A stretch of DNA of 64,000 nucleotides from contig WPIO01000057.1 of assembly GCA_009760855.2 (NCBI GenBank), positions 1,455,501 to 1,519,500 on the forward strand, in the 5' to 3' direction. Source of the DNA: Cristatella mucedo (taxonomy: Eukaryota; Bryozoa; Phylactolaemata; Cristatellidae). Below are positions 21,480 through 32,352 of the stretch, in pieces. The position numbers were made by a program, and so were the translations under genes. The first letter of the stretch is position 1. The number at the start of each line of letters is the position of its first letter. The notes under the pieces are model-generated. The model was not told the DNA's origin, made no database searches, and was given only the letters and a program-made list of their open reading frames with translations.

Positions 21480-23060
21480 GTGTTTATATTCCAAATAAAA
21501 AAGATTTTTTCTGCTACAATATAAGAAAGAAAAACTGAATCCGAAACAACTAAGCAATTTCTGCTCCTTCTCCTGCTGCTATTTATCGAAATGACATTAG
21601 CCTGGGCTGTTTCAGACCAGCTAATCTTGACTATCAACCATTCAAGTATTTCTAGTTAGATTTGGTCAGGGTTGAGATAAAATGACTCCAAAACCTTTGC
21701 TTTGCCAAGATCATGGTTCATGTACAGCATAGGTAGAGTGCCAAGCAAGGGATTAGGTTTTATGAAGATTCTATGCAAGGGTATCACTATTATTATTATG
21801 CTGATGCTGACATTATGACCTACCCAGGTATTAAGACTTAAGTATGAAATCCCTCCTGGTTTTGCACGATATTAATTCAGTAAATGCTCAACGATGGACG
21901 GATGCTTCTATTTTGAGCTCGGTTAATCTCTAATGGAAATCACAGGTACTGATTATAAATGCTTCAATTCCTATCTCGGTAGCACACTCGTGAGTACTGA
22001 TGCCAGTGGGCAAAGTTCATCCGAAGAGCCTGTGAAACCCAAGGAGTTTGTACATGCTTGACTGATTTTCAGAACAAATTGTAACCCTACGAAATTCAAT
22101 TTTAAATTCCAGGGACAAGTAAGGCTTTTATTTCTATGCGTGCAATACCGAGATATGAAAAGAGAATACACTCGTTGCATGTATAGCCGACATTCGTACC
22201 AAAGAGAAACTAATTCCCAAAATATAAAGACAGTGGAAACTATTGTGACAACTAAGCCACTAGTTACAAATTTGGAAACTTTTAACTTAAAATGTTCACT
22301 ACCACCGTATGTCATCGCACATGAATAGTTTATGAGTGCCATTTACTTAACAAATTCATCAGTTACTCAGACTTCTTCTTTCAATTACCTAGTTATACTA
22401 AAACTTGACCTTCTTCAAGCAGAAAAACTTATTAATCACAATAAAATTGTGAATTATTAACATGTGCTCAAGTAATTTATACTTTTATAAATAAAAGGGT
22501 TCATCTGAATGACTTTTTAATCAGCCGTAATTTGACCGATATTTCGATGGACTGGGTTTTACTCTATGGTTACAAAAAATATGGCATGTCTTGTATTCTT
22601 TTCGAAGAAGCTCTGTGAAGAGTTTTCTTTCCACACCTTGCTGGCGGCCGAGACGGCCGCTAACGATGAGATAGCCAGCCCCACAGCCACTCTTTCTGTG
22701 GCTAACCGGCTAGGTGGCGTCCAAAGCGAATGCATGGAGCCGGCGCTGGCTTGTCGACGACAAGTAGAGCCACAGGATCTCAAAGGATCGAATTCGAAGG
22801 GCGAAGCTGGACATGACGGTCGGCGGAGCTGAGCTAGTCTGCTGAGGTACCTGTCGACTAGTCTTACCCTGCCTGGTACAGTGGCGGCCACCCAAGCACC
22901 TGATGCCGACAGAGAAGGGGCAGTCAATGATGAAGGATTTCCGGTGGGTGCTGACAGCCGCGAGACCAGCTAGGCTAGGTAGCTGTCGGCGGATAAAGTG
23001 TGATCACTGTTGTAAACCTCTATCGTTGCTGCCTTTGCAGGGAGCACTTAGCCGCCGAAT
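21480..23060. other. unassigned stretch, GC-rich after 22620
   Basis: The AT-rich part to 22560 has no features. From about 22620 composition is clearly GC-richer. Several overlapping frames of 60-122 codons occur on both strands (for example minus 22559-22927), as expected in GC-rich DNA; none shows a domain. A small perfect inverted repeat GCGGCC/GGCCGC lies near 22645. Confidence 0.45.
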
Positions 23061-23061
23061 C

Positions 23062-23395
23062 GACCGAGCCGACTCTGTCGCTAGCTGTTCACCTGTACAC
23101 TCTGCTGTTAGCAGGCGGCTTGATGGTGAGACTCGGTCGAAATGACCGACTGTTGGAGCAAGCAGCACAAAACCAGCCCTCTGAACGGATCTCATTTGAT
23201 AGAGGACCGAAGTTGAGTGGTGCTGCCACTCACTGAAAGAACGGCTTGCCCGTGCTAATTCTGAGAGCTTTGGTCCAACAACTCGCATGAGCACAGTGGC
23301 TGTCAAACGAACTCTGTAGACGATCAGCCCCCAAAGGGCTCAGGCTTCCCCGATCTTGATGCACCTTTGAAAACTGAACAAATCACACTCGAGTG
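23062..23395 (+). repeat. unknown GC-richer interspersed repeat X, copy 2
   Basis: CGAGCCGACTCTGTCGCTAG, then GAACGGATCTCATTTGATAG with AGGACCGAAGT, then CCCAAAGGGCTCAGGC with GATGCACCTTTGAAAACTG, in the same order as in copy 1 at 16715. The intervals differ by 10-20 bases between copies. Its affiliation is unknown. Confidence 0.45.
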
Positions 23396-23814
23396 CACTG
23401 TTTTACACTTGCAGTGCACCGTCCAACCGGAGTACCTGCAGGTGGATTGCTTCGGCAGCGTTGGTCGGCTGTCAGCTCTTTGCACATTAGTGTGATCGTA
23501 TGACATGAAGTTGAATTCGCCGATCGATTCACCGTGGCCATCGGGACAAGCAATCACCTCAGCTAACTGAGTCGAATAATGCTCTTGCTAAGTCGAAGCG
23601 ATCTACTGCCAGGCGACAGCCAAAGCGACGGTCCAAAAACGCATATAGACCACCTGCCATCAATACACAAGACGACTGCTCATTACTGTATCGGACTTCT
23701 GTAGAAGTTTATTCACACGGACGCCGAAGCCGGCCAGCAAGCCACAGCCATTGCTTAGCGTCCCAGTCACAACTCTCTGGCCTCGGCAAGCCCTGACCTC
23801 GTTACACCATTGCT
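23396..23814. other. unassigned GC-richer stretch
   Basis: It contains the small palindrome CTCAGCTAACTGAG (about 23557), which also occurs at about 24950 inside another GC-rich block. No gene recognised. Confidence 0.4.
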
Positions 23815-23822
23815 GCATACTG

Positions 23823-24010
23823 CAGTGGTTCTCAACCTTTCTAGTGCCACGACACTTTAATAGTTCCTTGTGTTGTGACGACCCCCAGCCAAAAAAAAAA
23901 TATTGTTTGTGAAATGTGGCAATCCGTGTTGTCCGATAGTGTTAAACGTCCTCATTGAAAAGACCATTCGACCCTCAAATGGGTCGCGACCCACAGGTTG
24001 AGAATCACTG
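23823..24010 (+). mobile_element. hAT-type MITE with SPIN-like ends
   Basis: A 188-bp element bounded by inverted ends CAGTGGTTCTCAACCT (left) and AGGTTGAGAATCACTG (right), one mismatch, with a perfect 8-bp target duplication GCATACTG (23815-23822 and 24011-24018). Internal end sequence, GTGCCACGACACTTTAATAG, then GTTGTGACGACCCCCAGCC on the left and TTCGACCCTCAAATGGGTCG, then CGACCCACAGG on the right, closely follows the SPIN (hAT) non-autonomous consensus as I remember it. The centre is short and unrelated to the longer SPIN relics I know. It has no coding capacity and would need a hAT transposase in trans. Confidence 0.9.
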
Positions 24011-24285
24011 GCATACTGGCACATACATCGGCAGCACCACCATAGAATGCACAAGGCCATAGAAACCACTGGGCCATAGATGGCTGAAGAGCAATAACAA
24101 GTTTATTAAAAAGTGGCAAACTAGGCATGACGTGTACAGCTAGGCCATAATTGCAAATGTCCCGTCATTTAAGTATCAAAGCAAAAATCTGTCCTATTCC
24201 CCTGATGTCTAGATCTGAAAAGGCTTCAAAGACCCTGAGCGGGTTGGCCAATCAACTACCTGATACTCGGTTTACATTAAGAATA

Positions 24286-25916
24286 CAGTCGTCCCTTACT
24301 ACTTTGAGCTTCAACTTTCGCGGCTTTACTCTGTCGTGGTTTAGTGAAACACGTGTATATTCATTACAAAGTTGATCGAAATAGTAAAAATGATACAGCA
24401 AGTGATCGTTTGTCTGAGTCAATTATGCACTCCTGTATTACAATTAAAATGAAAATTAATATGCACATGGAAAGCGGAAGAAGACGACGAAACACCTGTT
24501 GAAGGTAAACCAGTATGCAAAGAGTTTAAATGTCTTGTATTTTTATTACACTGAGAGACGACCTGTTACAGCATCACCTGAAGACTCTCCTACTGAAGTC
24601 GGGCCTTCAGAAGAACAGAAGCCGTGCTTTTCTTCACTGTGCTGTACATCTCTTCATCTTGTAACCGCTCAGGTGGCTCGTACCCCAGTTTTCTACCGAT
24701 GAACTGTGTGATGCAGTGCTGCAGAGCGGTTAAAACACAAGCGGCCACAAATGGGCGCCGAAAGCGACAGTTTGTTGTGGGCCGGTTAGTAGTGGTTAGG
24801 GGCCGGCGCTAGCCCTTTACACGGTGCCAACCTGACCGAGGAGTTAACTGCTTGAACTCCCGAAGCTGGTGTAAAAGGAACTATCCTATGCTGGTGTCGC
24901 TAGCGATGCAATCCCGAAGGTGGGCCGCTACAGCACCCCAAGATATGCTCAGCTAACTGAGTATCCGGCAGAACACAACAGCACAGTCTAAGTGGCACTT
25001 AGCTGTTCTTGGCCGTAGGTTCGACTATCGTGCTCTCGAAGCGTTGTCTCGTATCGACTACCAAGCTGCAGCTCCGAGCTCTGCCAGTCGTCCCATCATA
25101 TTCTCTCTCCTCTAAATTCCTGACCTCGCTAAGAGCTGCTATTTCTGCTGCAGAACATTAGTCGGTGCACATCCTGACCACACAGTCTGCACCAGGCTTC
25201 ATTCCAACTTTAGCGGATGGATCAGGAGTTGGGTCTGTACTAGGTGTTCTAGTCGACCCCACGAAGGCAAAGGCTCCCATCGTGGCTCAGCTGAGAGCTG
25301 CCCAAGTGCATACTTAATCGCATCATCATTAAACGCACTATTTTCATAGCTTGTTGTTTTCGCATAACGATTGTCTGCGTGTGCAATTAAATGAACAATA
25401 ATAGCAATAAGATATTTGAAGCGTCCAGTATGCCTTGTTTTCTCCTATTTTGTCTAATATATTTGGTAATACAAGTGTATTGGTGACTACAGGGGTGTTA
25501 TTTCATGTCAGTAGGGCTCTAATAATCCATGTGACTCGTCCTTCACGTGCTTATGCATGCTGACACTGTGCATGCTGCCACTAACCACATTTGAATGCTG
25601 ACCCTGTGCATGTCACCCCTAACCATATCATTCATATTGTTTGTTTTTCAAGCATGATTTTACTTACCATTCAATTGGATTTCCCGTTACAGCAAATATA
25701 AAGCGCCTTGAACGAGATTAAGTCCTCTGAGGACGCTTTATCAAGTGCATTATTACTATTATTAATATTAAAACCCTATTTAGAGGGTCATAAACAGGTT
25801 TTCTATGCTCTAACTATGAAAGTATTAGATTTATAAATAAAGAATCCTACTTAGCGGAAATTCACCTTTCGCGGTAGAGTCTGGAACGGATTGACCACGA
25901 TAAGCGAGGGTAAATC
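24286..25916 (+). mobile_element. Tigger/pogo-like transposon relic, interrupted
   Basis: After a TA dinucleotide (24284-24285) the left end reads CAGTCGTCCCTTACTACTTT, then GAGCTTCAACTTTCGCGGC, typical of Tigger/pogo-type Tc1/mariner elements. The right side near 25855-25910 has ACTTAGCGGAAATTCACCTT, then TCGCGG and CACGATAAGCGAGGG, the mirror-type end, after which the terminus is lost. The frame 24499-24702 (RRPVTASPEDSPTEVGPSEE) may be what is left of an acidic transposase C-terminus; no DDE core is present. A GC-rich block at about 24820-25315 looks foreign, and a LINE-A tail sits at 25512-25775. Confidence 0.7.
25512..25775 (+). mobile_element. LINE-A 3' fragment inside the Tigger-like relic
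   Basis: It begins at CCATGTGACTCGTCCTTCAC, just after the protein stop, runs through the UTR and stem-loop (AAAGCGCCTTGAACGAGATT...GGACGCTTTATCAAG) and ends ATTATTACTATTATTAATATT. The flanking DNA reads GGGCTCTAATAAT before and AAAACCCTATTTAGAGGGTC after. The uninterrupted version of the junction, GGGCTCTAATAATGTTAAAA, survives at about 26158-26177 and proves the insertion. Confidence 0.9.
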
Positions 25917-26126
25917 TTATTGGCGTTTTCCCTATACATAACATATGATGACAAGACAATTGCAGCCCCACAAAAGGCTTAATCGCAGATTGGATCGGAA
26001 GAATTCTTGACGGTTTTTGTCGTATACAAATGCCTGCGTCAAAATATTTACGAAACTTCACCAGCTACCGTTGGAAAGTAAAATTGTAACCGTAGCTGCA
26101 AAATGCGGTAGTTTGACTTGTAGTTT

Positions 26127-26250
26127 GGTGACTAAAGGGGTATTATTTTATGTCAGTAGGGCTCTAATAATGTTAAAACCGTACTTAGAGGGTCATAAAC
26201 AGGTCTTCTATGCTCTAACTACGAAACTATTAGATTTAGATTTATAAACA
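26127..26250 (+). mobile_element. second partial copy of the Tigger-like 3' region
   Basis: TGACTAAAGGGGTATTATTT, then TATGTCAGTAGGGCTCTAAT through TAGAGGGTCATAAACAGGTC to TAGATTTATAAACAAAGAA repeats the part of the relic at about 25484-25845, without the LINE insertion. It lacks the inverted end. The two copies are about 450-640 bases apart in the same orientation, so local duplication is as likely as two insertions. Confidence 0.8.
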
Positions 26251-26515
26251 AAGAAAAGAAAATACATTTGGTGCTACGGCTTAGCATTTGATCCCAAATA
26301 AAATTAGCAGAAAGCAAAGTTATTCTCCTAGAATGCTACCATATCAAATTTGGTATTATTAAACATGGAGAATTCATTGGAGTTGCTTAGATGACTAGGT
26401 ATCTTGGAGCTTGCAGCTTAAGTTACACTTTCTTACTGCACGACTTGAACAAATGCTCATTGTAACAAATCACCAACTATTTACACTTGAGCTTCAAGAC
26501 CGCCTACACAAGGAT

Positions 26516-27385
26516 CATTATAATAATAATAATAATTCACTTGATAAAGCGCCCTCAGAGAACTTAATCTCTCTCTTGGTGCTTTACATTTGCTGCAAAG
26601 TGAAATTCAATGGAATGGTAAGTAAAATCATGCTTAAAAACAAACAAAATGAATAATATGGTTAGGGGTGACATGCACAGGGTCAGCATGCAAATGTGGT
26701 TAGTGGCAGGATGCACAGTGTCAGCACGCATAAGCGCACGAAGGAATAATCACAGGGACCCGCTAAATGCTGTCATAAATAGGTGTGTTTTTAGGTTCCT
26801 TTTAAATGTGGTCAGGTCGGGGGATGTTCGGACGCAGGTCGGGAGGGAGTTCCAGGCTGTGGGAGCATACGAACTAAATGCACGGTCTCCAAAGGATTTA
26901 AGGTTTGTACGAGGTATTTCTAGACTGTTGGATTCCGAAAAGCGGGTGGTACGATGCTTGGCATGATGGGGTAGTATATCTGACAGATAGGCTGGAGCCA
27001 TAGAATGAAGGGACCTAAAAGTGAGCGACAAAACCTTGAAGTCAATCCGTTGCTTGACTGGTAGCCAGTGTAGGTCGGTGAGAAGTGGAGTAATGTGGCA
27101 ACTGCGACGCTCACGACAGACAAGTCTAGCTGCAGAGTTTTGCACCAGGTGCAATCGCCTTATCGCACATGCTGGTAGGCCAGTAAGCAGTGAGTTGCAG
27201 AAGGCGAGACGGGATGTCACGAATGCATGGACCAACTTAGATGTGGTATCTTTGTCTAAACAAGCCCGAATTTTAGCTATGTTATGAAGCTGAAAATACG
27301 TGGATTTGACTGGGGAGCTGATATGGTCGTCTTACAAAAGGTCGCTTTGAAATATGACACCTAGATTTCGATCATTCCCGATCAG
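26516..27385 (-). mobile_element. LINE-A copy with intact 161-codon C-terminal frame
   Basis: An (ATA)n-type tail and reversed stem-loop at 26516-26600, then the minus-strand frame 26750-27235: FVTSRLAFCNSLLTGLPACA, ARLVCRERRSCHITPLLTDL, SYAPTAWNSLPTCVRTSPDL, ending in a TAFSGSL C-terminus. The 5' end stops near 27385 within the NLGVIF segment. The open frame suggests a young copy. It lies about 270 bases to the right of the Tigger-like piece. Confidence 0.9.
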
Positions 27386-27676
27386 ATGATGTATTCTTGT
27401 AATTGGTTAAGATGCGAAGTAGACTACTAAAATCTGCTATCTATTCCTAGTATTCTGGCTTCATTTAGCTGAAATCAGTCTTATATTGTAGGGGCTCACG
27501 TGAAGATGATGGCGTGACGAAGGACAAAGCCACCACAGCAAATTGTGGTGGTAACGACGACGGCTGTATTGTATCATACGCAGGCAATACAAGCGTATGA
27601 GCATCCATACGGATGTAGAAGTCTTCGTGGAAGCAGCTCCGGAGTAGACAGAGGGAAGAAAAGAAAAAGAGGAGAA

Positions 27677-27679
<3 letters not shown>

Positions 27680-27725
<46 letters not shown>
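27680..27725. repeat. (AG)n microsatellite
   Basis: About 23 uninterrupted AG units, preceded by a purine-rich run AAGAAAAAGAGGAGAAAGTG. Purity is higher than in the interrupted GA run at 9110, which suggests a younger expansion. Confidence 0.95.
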
Positions 27726-27729
<4 letters not shown>

Positions 27730-27946
27730 CCTATAGGCTGACGCACAGGCAGAAAGTTCCTTTGCTGCAGGACTAGCCGGTCAGGCAACCACAGCTGACC
27801 CGTTGCAGTTACATCCAGCTTAGCCAGCTGATACTGTCCAACTGCTGCACCTAATGAGGTGGTACCTGGCCCTCTCGTTGGCCGGGCGGAGTGGTCTGAG
27901 TCCGGCTGGGGCGGAACGACATTATCATAATGTACTTGATGTGCTT

Positions 27947-27978
27947 GACATTGCGGGCGTGGTCACGCCCGCAATGTC
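27947..27978. repeat. perfect 15-bp inverted repeat, 2-base spacer
   Basis: GACATTGCGGGCGTG (27947-27961), spacer GT, then CACGCCCGCAATGTC (27964-27978), without mismatch. It could be a cruciform-forming site, a transposon-end dimer or a protein-binding palindrome. Nothing around it decides this. Confidence 0.93.
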
Positions 27979-28608
27979 GCCAGAGTTAAAGTGGAGAAAA
28001 ATATGACGGCGACCGCGTACGGCAGGTTTGGTCAGACGAAACCGGTTACTAAGCAGGCTAATCTTCGACAGACCTGCACACGCAGCCGAGACCGATGCTG
28101 GGTGATAAGGTCAAGTACCCACACTCATGCTGATCGTAACACAACACAATTTTATCGGCCGATGAGTCGCTTCACTTGAAAAATTGAGCTCATCTTCAAC
28201 ACTGCGAAAAGGCCTGACTAATCAAGTTATGGTAGTCGTTGACACCAGGGGCATAATCTATCATCGCTCTCTCAAACCTACAACTGTGTCTCTCTCATTA
28301 TTTGACTGAGAAGTTAATCGTTGCCGTCCACTGGAAGGCAAGCTCCTTTCGAAAAGCAGGCTTAAAAAGTAGTTTCTTTTAGTTCAGAGAAATTATCTTA
28401 CATCGAGCCTCACTAGGGATATCTACTCTTCGGGTAAGAATGCAAGACGATTGCTCATTTATTGCTATTTTTCTTTTGAAGTGTCTTTTTCAGCAAGAGA
28501 GATGGAATGCGAGGGTTTGATGATCTCGAGCTAACTACATGTGTCCCTGCACTTCTTTCTTAACTTGTCATCAAAAGTAGACTCGTCTCCGTTAATTAAA
28601 TCCGCTCA

Positions 28609-28875
28609 ATGTCCGCATTCAAGCTTGCCATTGACGACTACTTCAAGAAGGTCGTCTCTCAGTGTAATAAAAATACAAAACATTTAGACCCCGTGCCTAC
28701 TGGTTTACCTTTCGCGACGCTCAAATTTCTGGTACCTTGCAAAACTAACGACACAAATATACGCGTAGGCCCCTCTATTAGGCCTTCATCTTTCAAAAAA
28801 AGCTGCTTCCGAGAAAAGGAAAAAGAAACACTGAACCTAGACGTACTTAATAAGTTTCAGCCTCAATATTGAATG
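28609..28875 (+). pseudogene. old LINE relic, linker and RT motif 1
   Basis: The plus frame of 87 codons contains KKVVSQCNKNTKHLDPVPTG, matching the LDP(I/L)PT linker just before the RT of L2/CR1-type LINEs, and later SFKKSCFREKEKETLNLDVL with NKFQPQY, where LINE-A has FKKAVVRPLLKK...NYSPVS. It is more diverged than the LINE-A and LINE-B copies nearby and may be a third family. There is a deletion between the two motifs, and no 3' part follows. Confidence 0.6.
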
Positions 28876-31235
28876 AAATTAAATAATCAGGAATGGTAAA
28901 ATATTCAAAATTCAGAATGAATATAGTCAGATGAGCTCAAGTCGACCATTGGAACTTCACATAGCTAGGTATTTCTACTCATGGCTGAGATATTGAAACT
29001 CCAAGGAGACTTCATTGCCACGATTATGCTTTTTTAAAGCCTACGTAAACTAAATTTAAAAAGATTCTGTTTTATGAGGGTGCTATACAAAAATATTGTT
29101 CATTTTCTAATGATTATGTTATTATAACGACCTAAGCAGGTCATTTCATTTTAATTTCTTTAGAATGCTGGGGGTCGTCTTACTAAAATCATTCATCCCG
29201 GATGCGTTTGAAATCCTCCATAGTTCGACAAACATTTAAAAAAGACTGGGTTAGATTCTGCGGTTACTGCAACCGTCATATCGTCTCTATTCTTTGTATT
29301 TATCCCAGATTCTGGAAGTGATTAACGTTGTTGTGGAATGCTTTTTCCATACTCGTCAATCATGAAAGTTGTAGCTGAGTTTCTGAAGGCACCAGTCGAC
29401 TAAAACTGTAGCTTTTTCAAGGGCCTAGGAAAATCTGAGCATTAGCAGTGTTAAAAAATATCTGCTGCTGTTCTTTTAAACTTAACAGCATACTTTTTTC
29501 TGTTAATCGCAGTCTTTTTTAAACAATTAGAAAAAATTTCATTCTTGTAGATGAACCACTAGTGCGGACGGAATATGCAGTCTCGTGACCTGTTGCAGTC
29601 AAGATGAGTTGTGCTCCAGGCTTCTTGCAGTACTAGTTGTGCTGTAATGTCAGTGCTTGCTGCGGGGCCTCTAACGGTAGGTAGTCTTGACAAGGACACC
29701 CCTATCGTATTCATTGGTACTCTTAACCTAAGGCATAGGCGTTCTACATTGCTGCCGAGTCTCGCGCTACAACCCGTATACATGAGTGCATTAGCATCAA
29801 CGTACAACCGTGATTCCAAAGCACAAGGCTACTCCAGAATTTGGTGCATGTCAGTAGCGTGTTGACTAGCACCCCTGTGAGTGTCTTCTTGCTGCCGAAT
29901 TGGGTGCGGAATCGGTAGTCGCTAAACTCTTTCGTAAAACTACTCCTCTATTCCTTGAGGATTGTAAATTCGTCTCATTTTAGTAGTCAAAGACATTTCC
30001 ATCATTAGCAGTCCTGATCGCGAAGCTTTGAAGTCCACTGCAGTCCCATGTCCTTTTATTTGATTCTCTAGTAATTACCGCTTATTTCAGTAAAAAAATT
30101 TGACTTATTGCTCCGCCATATTGCTTAACGGCTTTGATCTTTCCGTGCTCTACCGTGTACGCTAGAACCAGAGCCCAGCTAGGAGGAGGTGCTATCACTT
30201 CCAAGATTTATGCGCCAGTAGTGGCAGCGAACTTTGGCGGAGTTATTGTGTCGCGAAATTTAGCTTCCTCGGTAGGGTAACGAGAATATGCTACGGTTTT
30301 GCAATTGTGCTGGAAGCGGGCAAAGAAATAGCAATGTTCATTAATGGCAGCCGGCGCCGGTCTATAGCACTGATATTGCGAAAATTGCCAAGAAAAAGAA
30401 GACTTATCGATTAACGCTTTACCAAATGGTTAAGTTCGCTCGAGCCATCTGTCTAAAGTTCTTATACACGGGTCATTACATGTTGCACCCACGCTATTGG
30501 CCTTTGAAGGTATTCCCGCATCAAAGTTTAACTTGGCTTTTATAATGAATACTTTGCAAAAAAATTATACAACTCGTGTAATTATTATTTTTTCTATATA
30601 AAAAAGAATACTAAAATGTGAGAAACCCTCGCGCGTAAGTGCGTTAACCTTAAGTTGCTTAGATTATGAAAATTCTAGGTAAACGTTAGTAGAGCACTAT
30701 AATGGAAATACGGCGTCAATTTACAGCAACTAATTTTATGACCCATGCGACGTAGCAGGGATCGACCGTTCGCCGTAACTCAATTGCACTGATTATTCCA
30801 AGAATTTTAGGCCCATGAAGCTCCGGGCGCAGTGCTTGCAGCTAAGAATTCTATTTATGTACTTGTATGCGATATTGTCGGTTCTAACAGTCAAAGTTTG
30901 ATAAATAAGCTTCAAAATGAGTTCAAGTTCGCCTCTAGAAGCAGAAATAAAAGTGTACTGAGCGATGCCTGCTTGTGATTAAGTAGGTTTGAAGCTGATG
31001 GAAATGCTAACCGTTTATTCAGCCGGTATGCTGCTCAATGTCTGTCGTACTGACTTCGGTTAGGCTTGAGCGCCATCTGATGTGCTCCGATCGTCGGTTG
31101 CAGGCTTAGTAAAGGAACCATAAGCTATAGTTTCACCTACTAGCTTTCTCTCAACGCGGTTTAGCTGCTTAGATTATTTAGCAGTGTTTCATATTTGCTA
31201 TATAAAAATATTAGTAATATTAATTAAAATAAATT
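28876..31235. other. unassigned stretch
   Basis: It holds a very weak LINE-tail-like segment near 29066 (AAAAGATTCTGTTTTATGAG, then GGTGCTATA) and the 73-bp inverted unit at 30472. Frames at 29559-29865 on both strands overlap each other and have no recognised domain. No other feature seen. Confidence 0.45.
30472..30544 (-). repeat. 73-bp dispersed unit, copy 2 (inverted)
   Basis: This is the reverse complement of 20647-20719, starting GTCATTACATGTTGCACCCA and ending CTTGGCTTTTATA. Sequence outside the 73 bases is unrelated to that beside copy 1, so the unit itself has defined ends. No inverted ends, tail or target duplication was noticed here. Confidence 0.85.
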
Positions 31236-31239
31236 ATAG

Positions 31240-31259
31240 ATATATATATATATATATAT
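31240..31259. repeat. (TA)n run at a LINE-A tail
   Basis: Ten TA units abut the tail side of the diverged LINE-A copy that follows, replacing the usual TTA-type tail. Confidence 0.85.
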
Positions 31260-31260
31260 C

Positions 31261-31990
31261 GCTCATAAGATAACCGAATCTCTTTCTAGGTAATTTATGT
31301 TTGCTGTAAAGAAAGCTTTATAGAATGATTGGTGGTAAGATGCACAAGTTCAGAAATCATGACCCGGTTGTGGTGATGTGGACGTTGTCGAAGACATGTA
31401 AAACATGGCTAGTATCACCTAAATGCTGTGATAACAAGATTCGCTGTTACCTTCTTTTAAATTTCGTTGAGTTAAAGCTGTCGTGAAGTCAGTAGGTAGT
31501 GAGTTCTACGAAATAGAAGAATACGAACTAATGCCACGGTCTCAAAAGATTTTATGGTTCATAAGACAAGCAAATATACGATTAGATAACAGCAGCTAGT
31601 GATACAAAATTTAACCTGGTGAGGGAGTAGTTCTGATAGTTATAAGGAAAACTAAGAGTGACTTAAACTGCGATAGATTTGCGGAAACTTGAAGTCGATA
31701 TGCTGGTCGATTGGAAGCCAGTGTAGGCCGGCAGGACGTGGTGCAATGTGACAATAACGCTCAAGACAGGATGCCTTGCCACACAGATTTGCAACAACAG
31801 TTAGCACCTAATTGCACTCGCCGGTACACCGTCAAGAAGTGAGTGGCTAAAGTCTAGACAGGTGACACGAATGTACGGAGCAATTCGCTCGAGGTAGGCT
31901 AATTTTAGCCAGTCCGCCTTTAGCAGAGTTATGACCATGAAATTAGGCATACTCGAACGAGGAGCTTACTTGGTAAACTAGTGAGAGGTA
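31261..31990 (-). mobile_element. strongly diverged LINE-A copy
   Basis: The reversed stem-loop (AACCGAATCTCTTTCTAGGT) and TTTGCTGTAAAG start it. UTR and C-terminal blocks follow in LINE-A antisense order: CACCTAAATGCTGTGATAAC, GGTCTCAAAAGATTTTATGG, TGGAAGCCAGTGTAGGCCGG, and AACTTTGGAATTGGACACTT near the 5' limit. No long frame is open. It is one of the oldest LINE-A copies here. Confidence 0.75.
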
Positions 31991-32352
31991 ACTTTGGAAT
32001 TGGACACTTAGTCGAGTTGAGTCGTTGACATTAACTAGATTTTTACCTGACCCGCAGTCGATCATGTCCTGTAGTGTTGTGTTGAAGAATTTTATTGATG
32101 ATGACATGGGCTTGAGAAGTAGGAATGAAGAGGATTTATTCATTACGACTTCGCCAAAGACAAAGTTCTTGAGATTCTGCAATTAATGGATAGTTTGAAT
32201 GCCGAGAAGGACATTCTCAGTAGATTGAAGAGGATTCACATGCGATTGCATGAGCATAGTATGGTAATATTATGAGACTATAGTGAAACCAGCCTGCCGG
32301 ATGCAGTGATGTGCTGTGCATGCATACGCAAGACAGAGTTTATTTCCTTTAA
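31991..32352. other. unassigned stretch, possible LINE continuation
   Basis: Antisense LINE-like wording (TAGTCGAGTTGAGTCGTTGA) may continue the neighbouring copy as far as about 32120, but it is too worn to claim. The rest shows nothing. Confidence 0.4.

Larger units (their letters stand above)
27386..28600. other. unassigned stretch with AG microsatellite and palindrome
   Basis: Apart from the two features listed separately (27680, 27947), the block 27740-28110 is GC-richer than its surroundings and unassigned. The frames seen there are short. Confidence 0.4.

Noticed and set aside
21181-21637. Open frames of 99 and 120 codons, on plus and minus strands, through the CA/TA repeats.
   Set aside because: They consist of alternating HT, IY or CV residues forced by dinucleotide repeats. 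There is no domain and no reason to call a gene.
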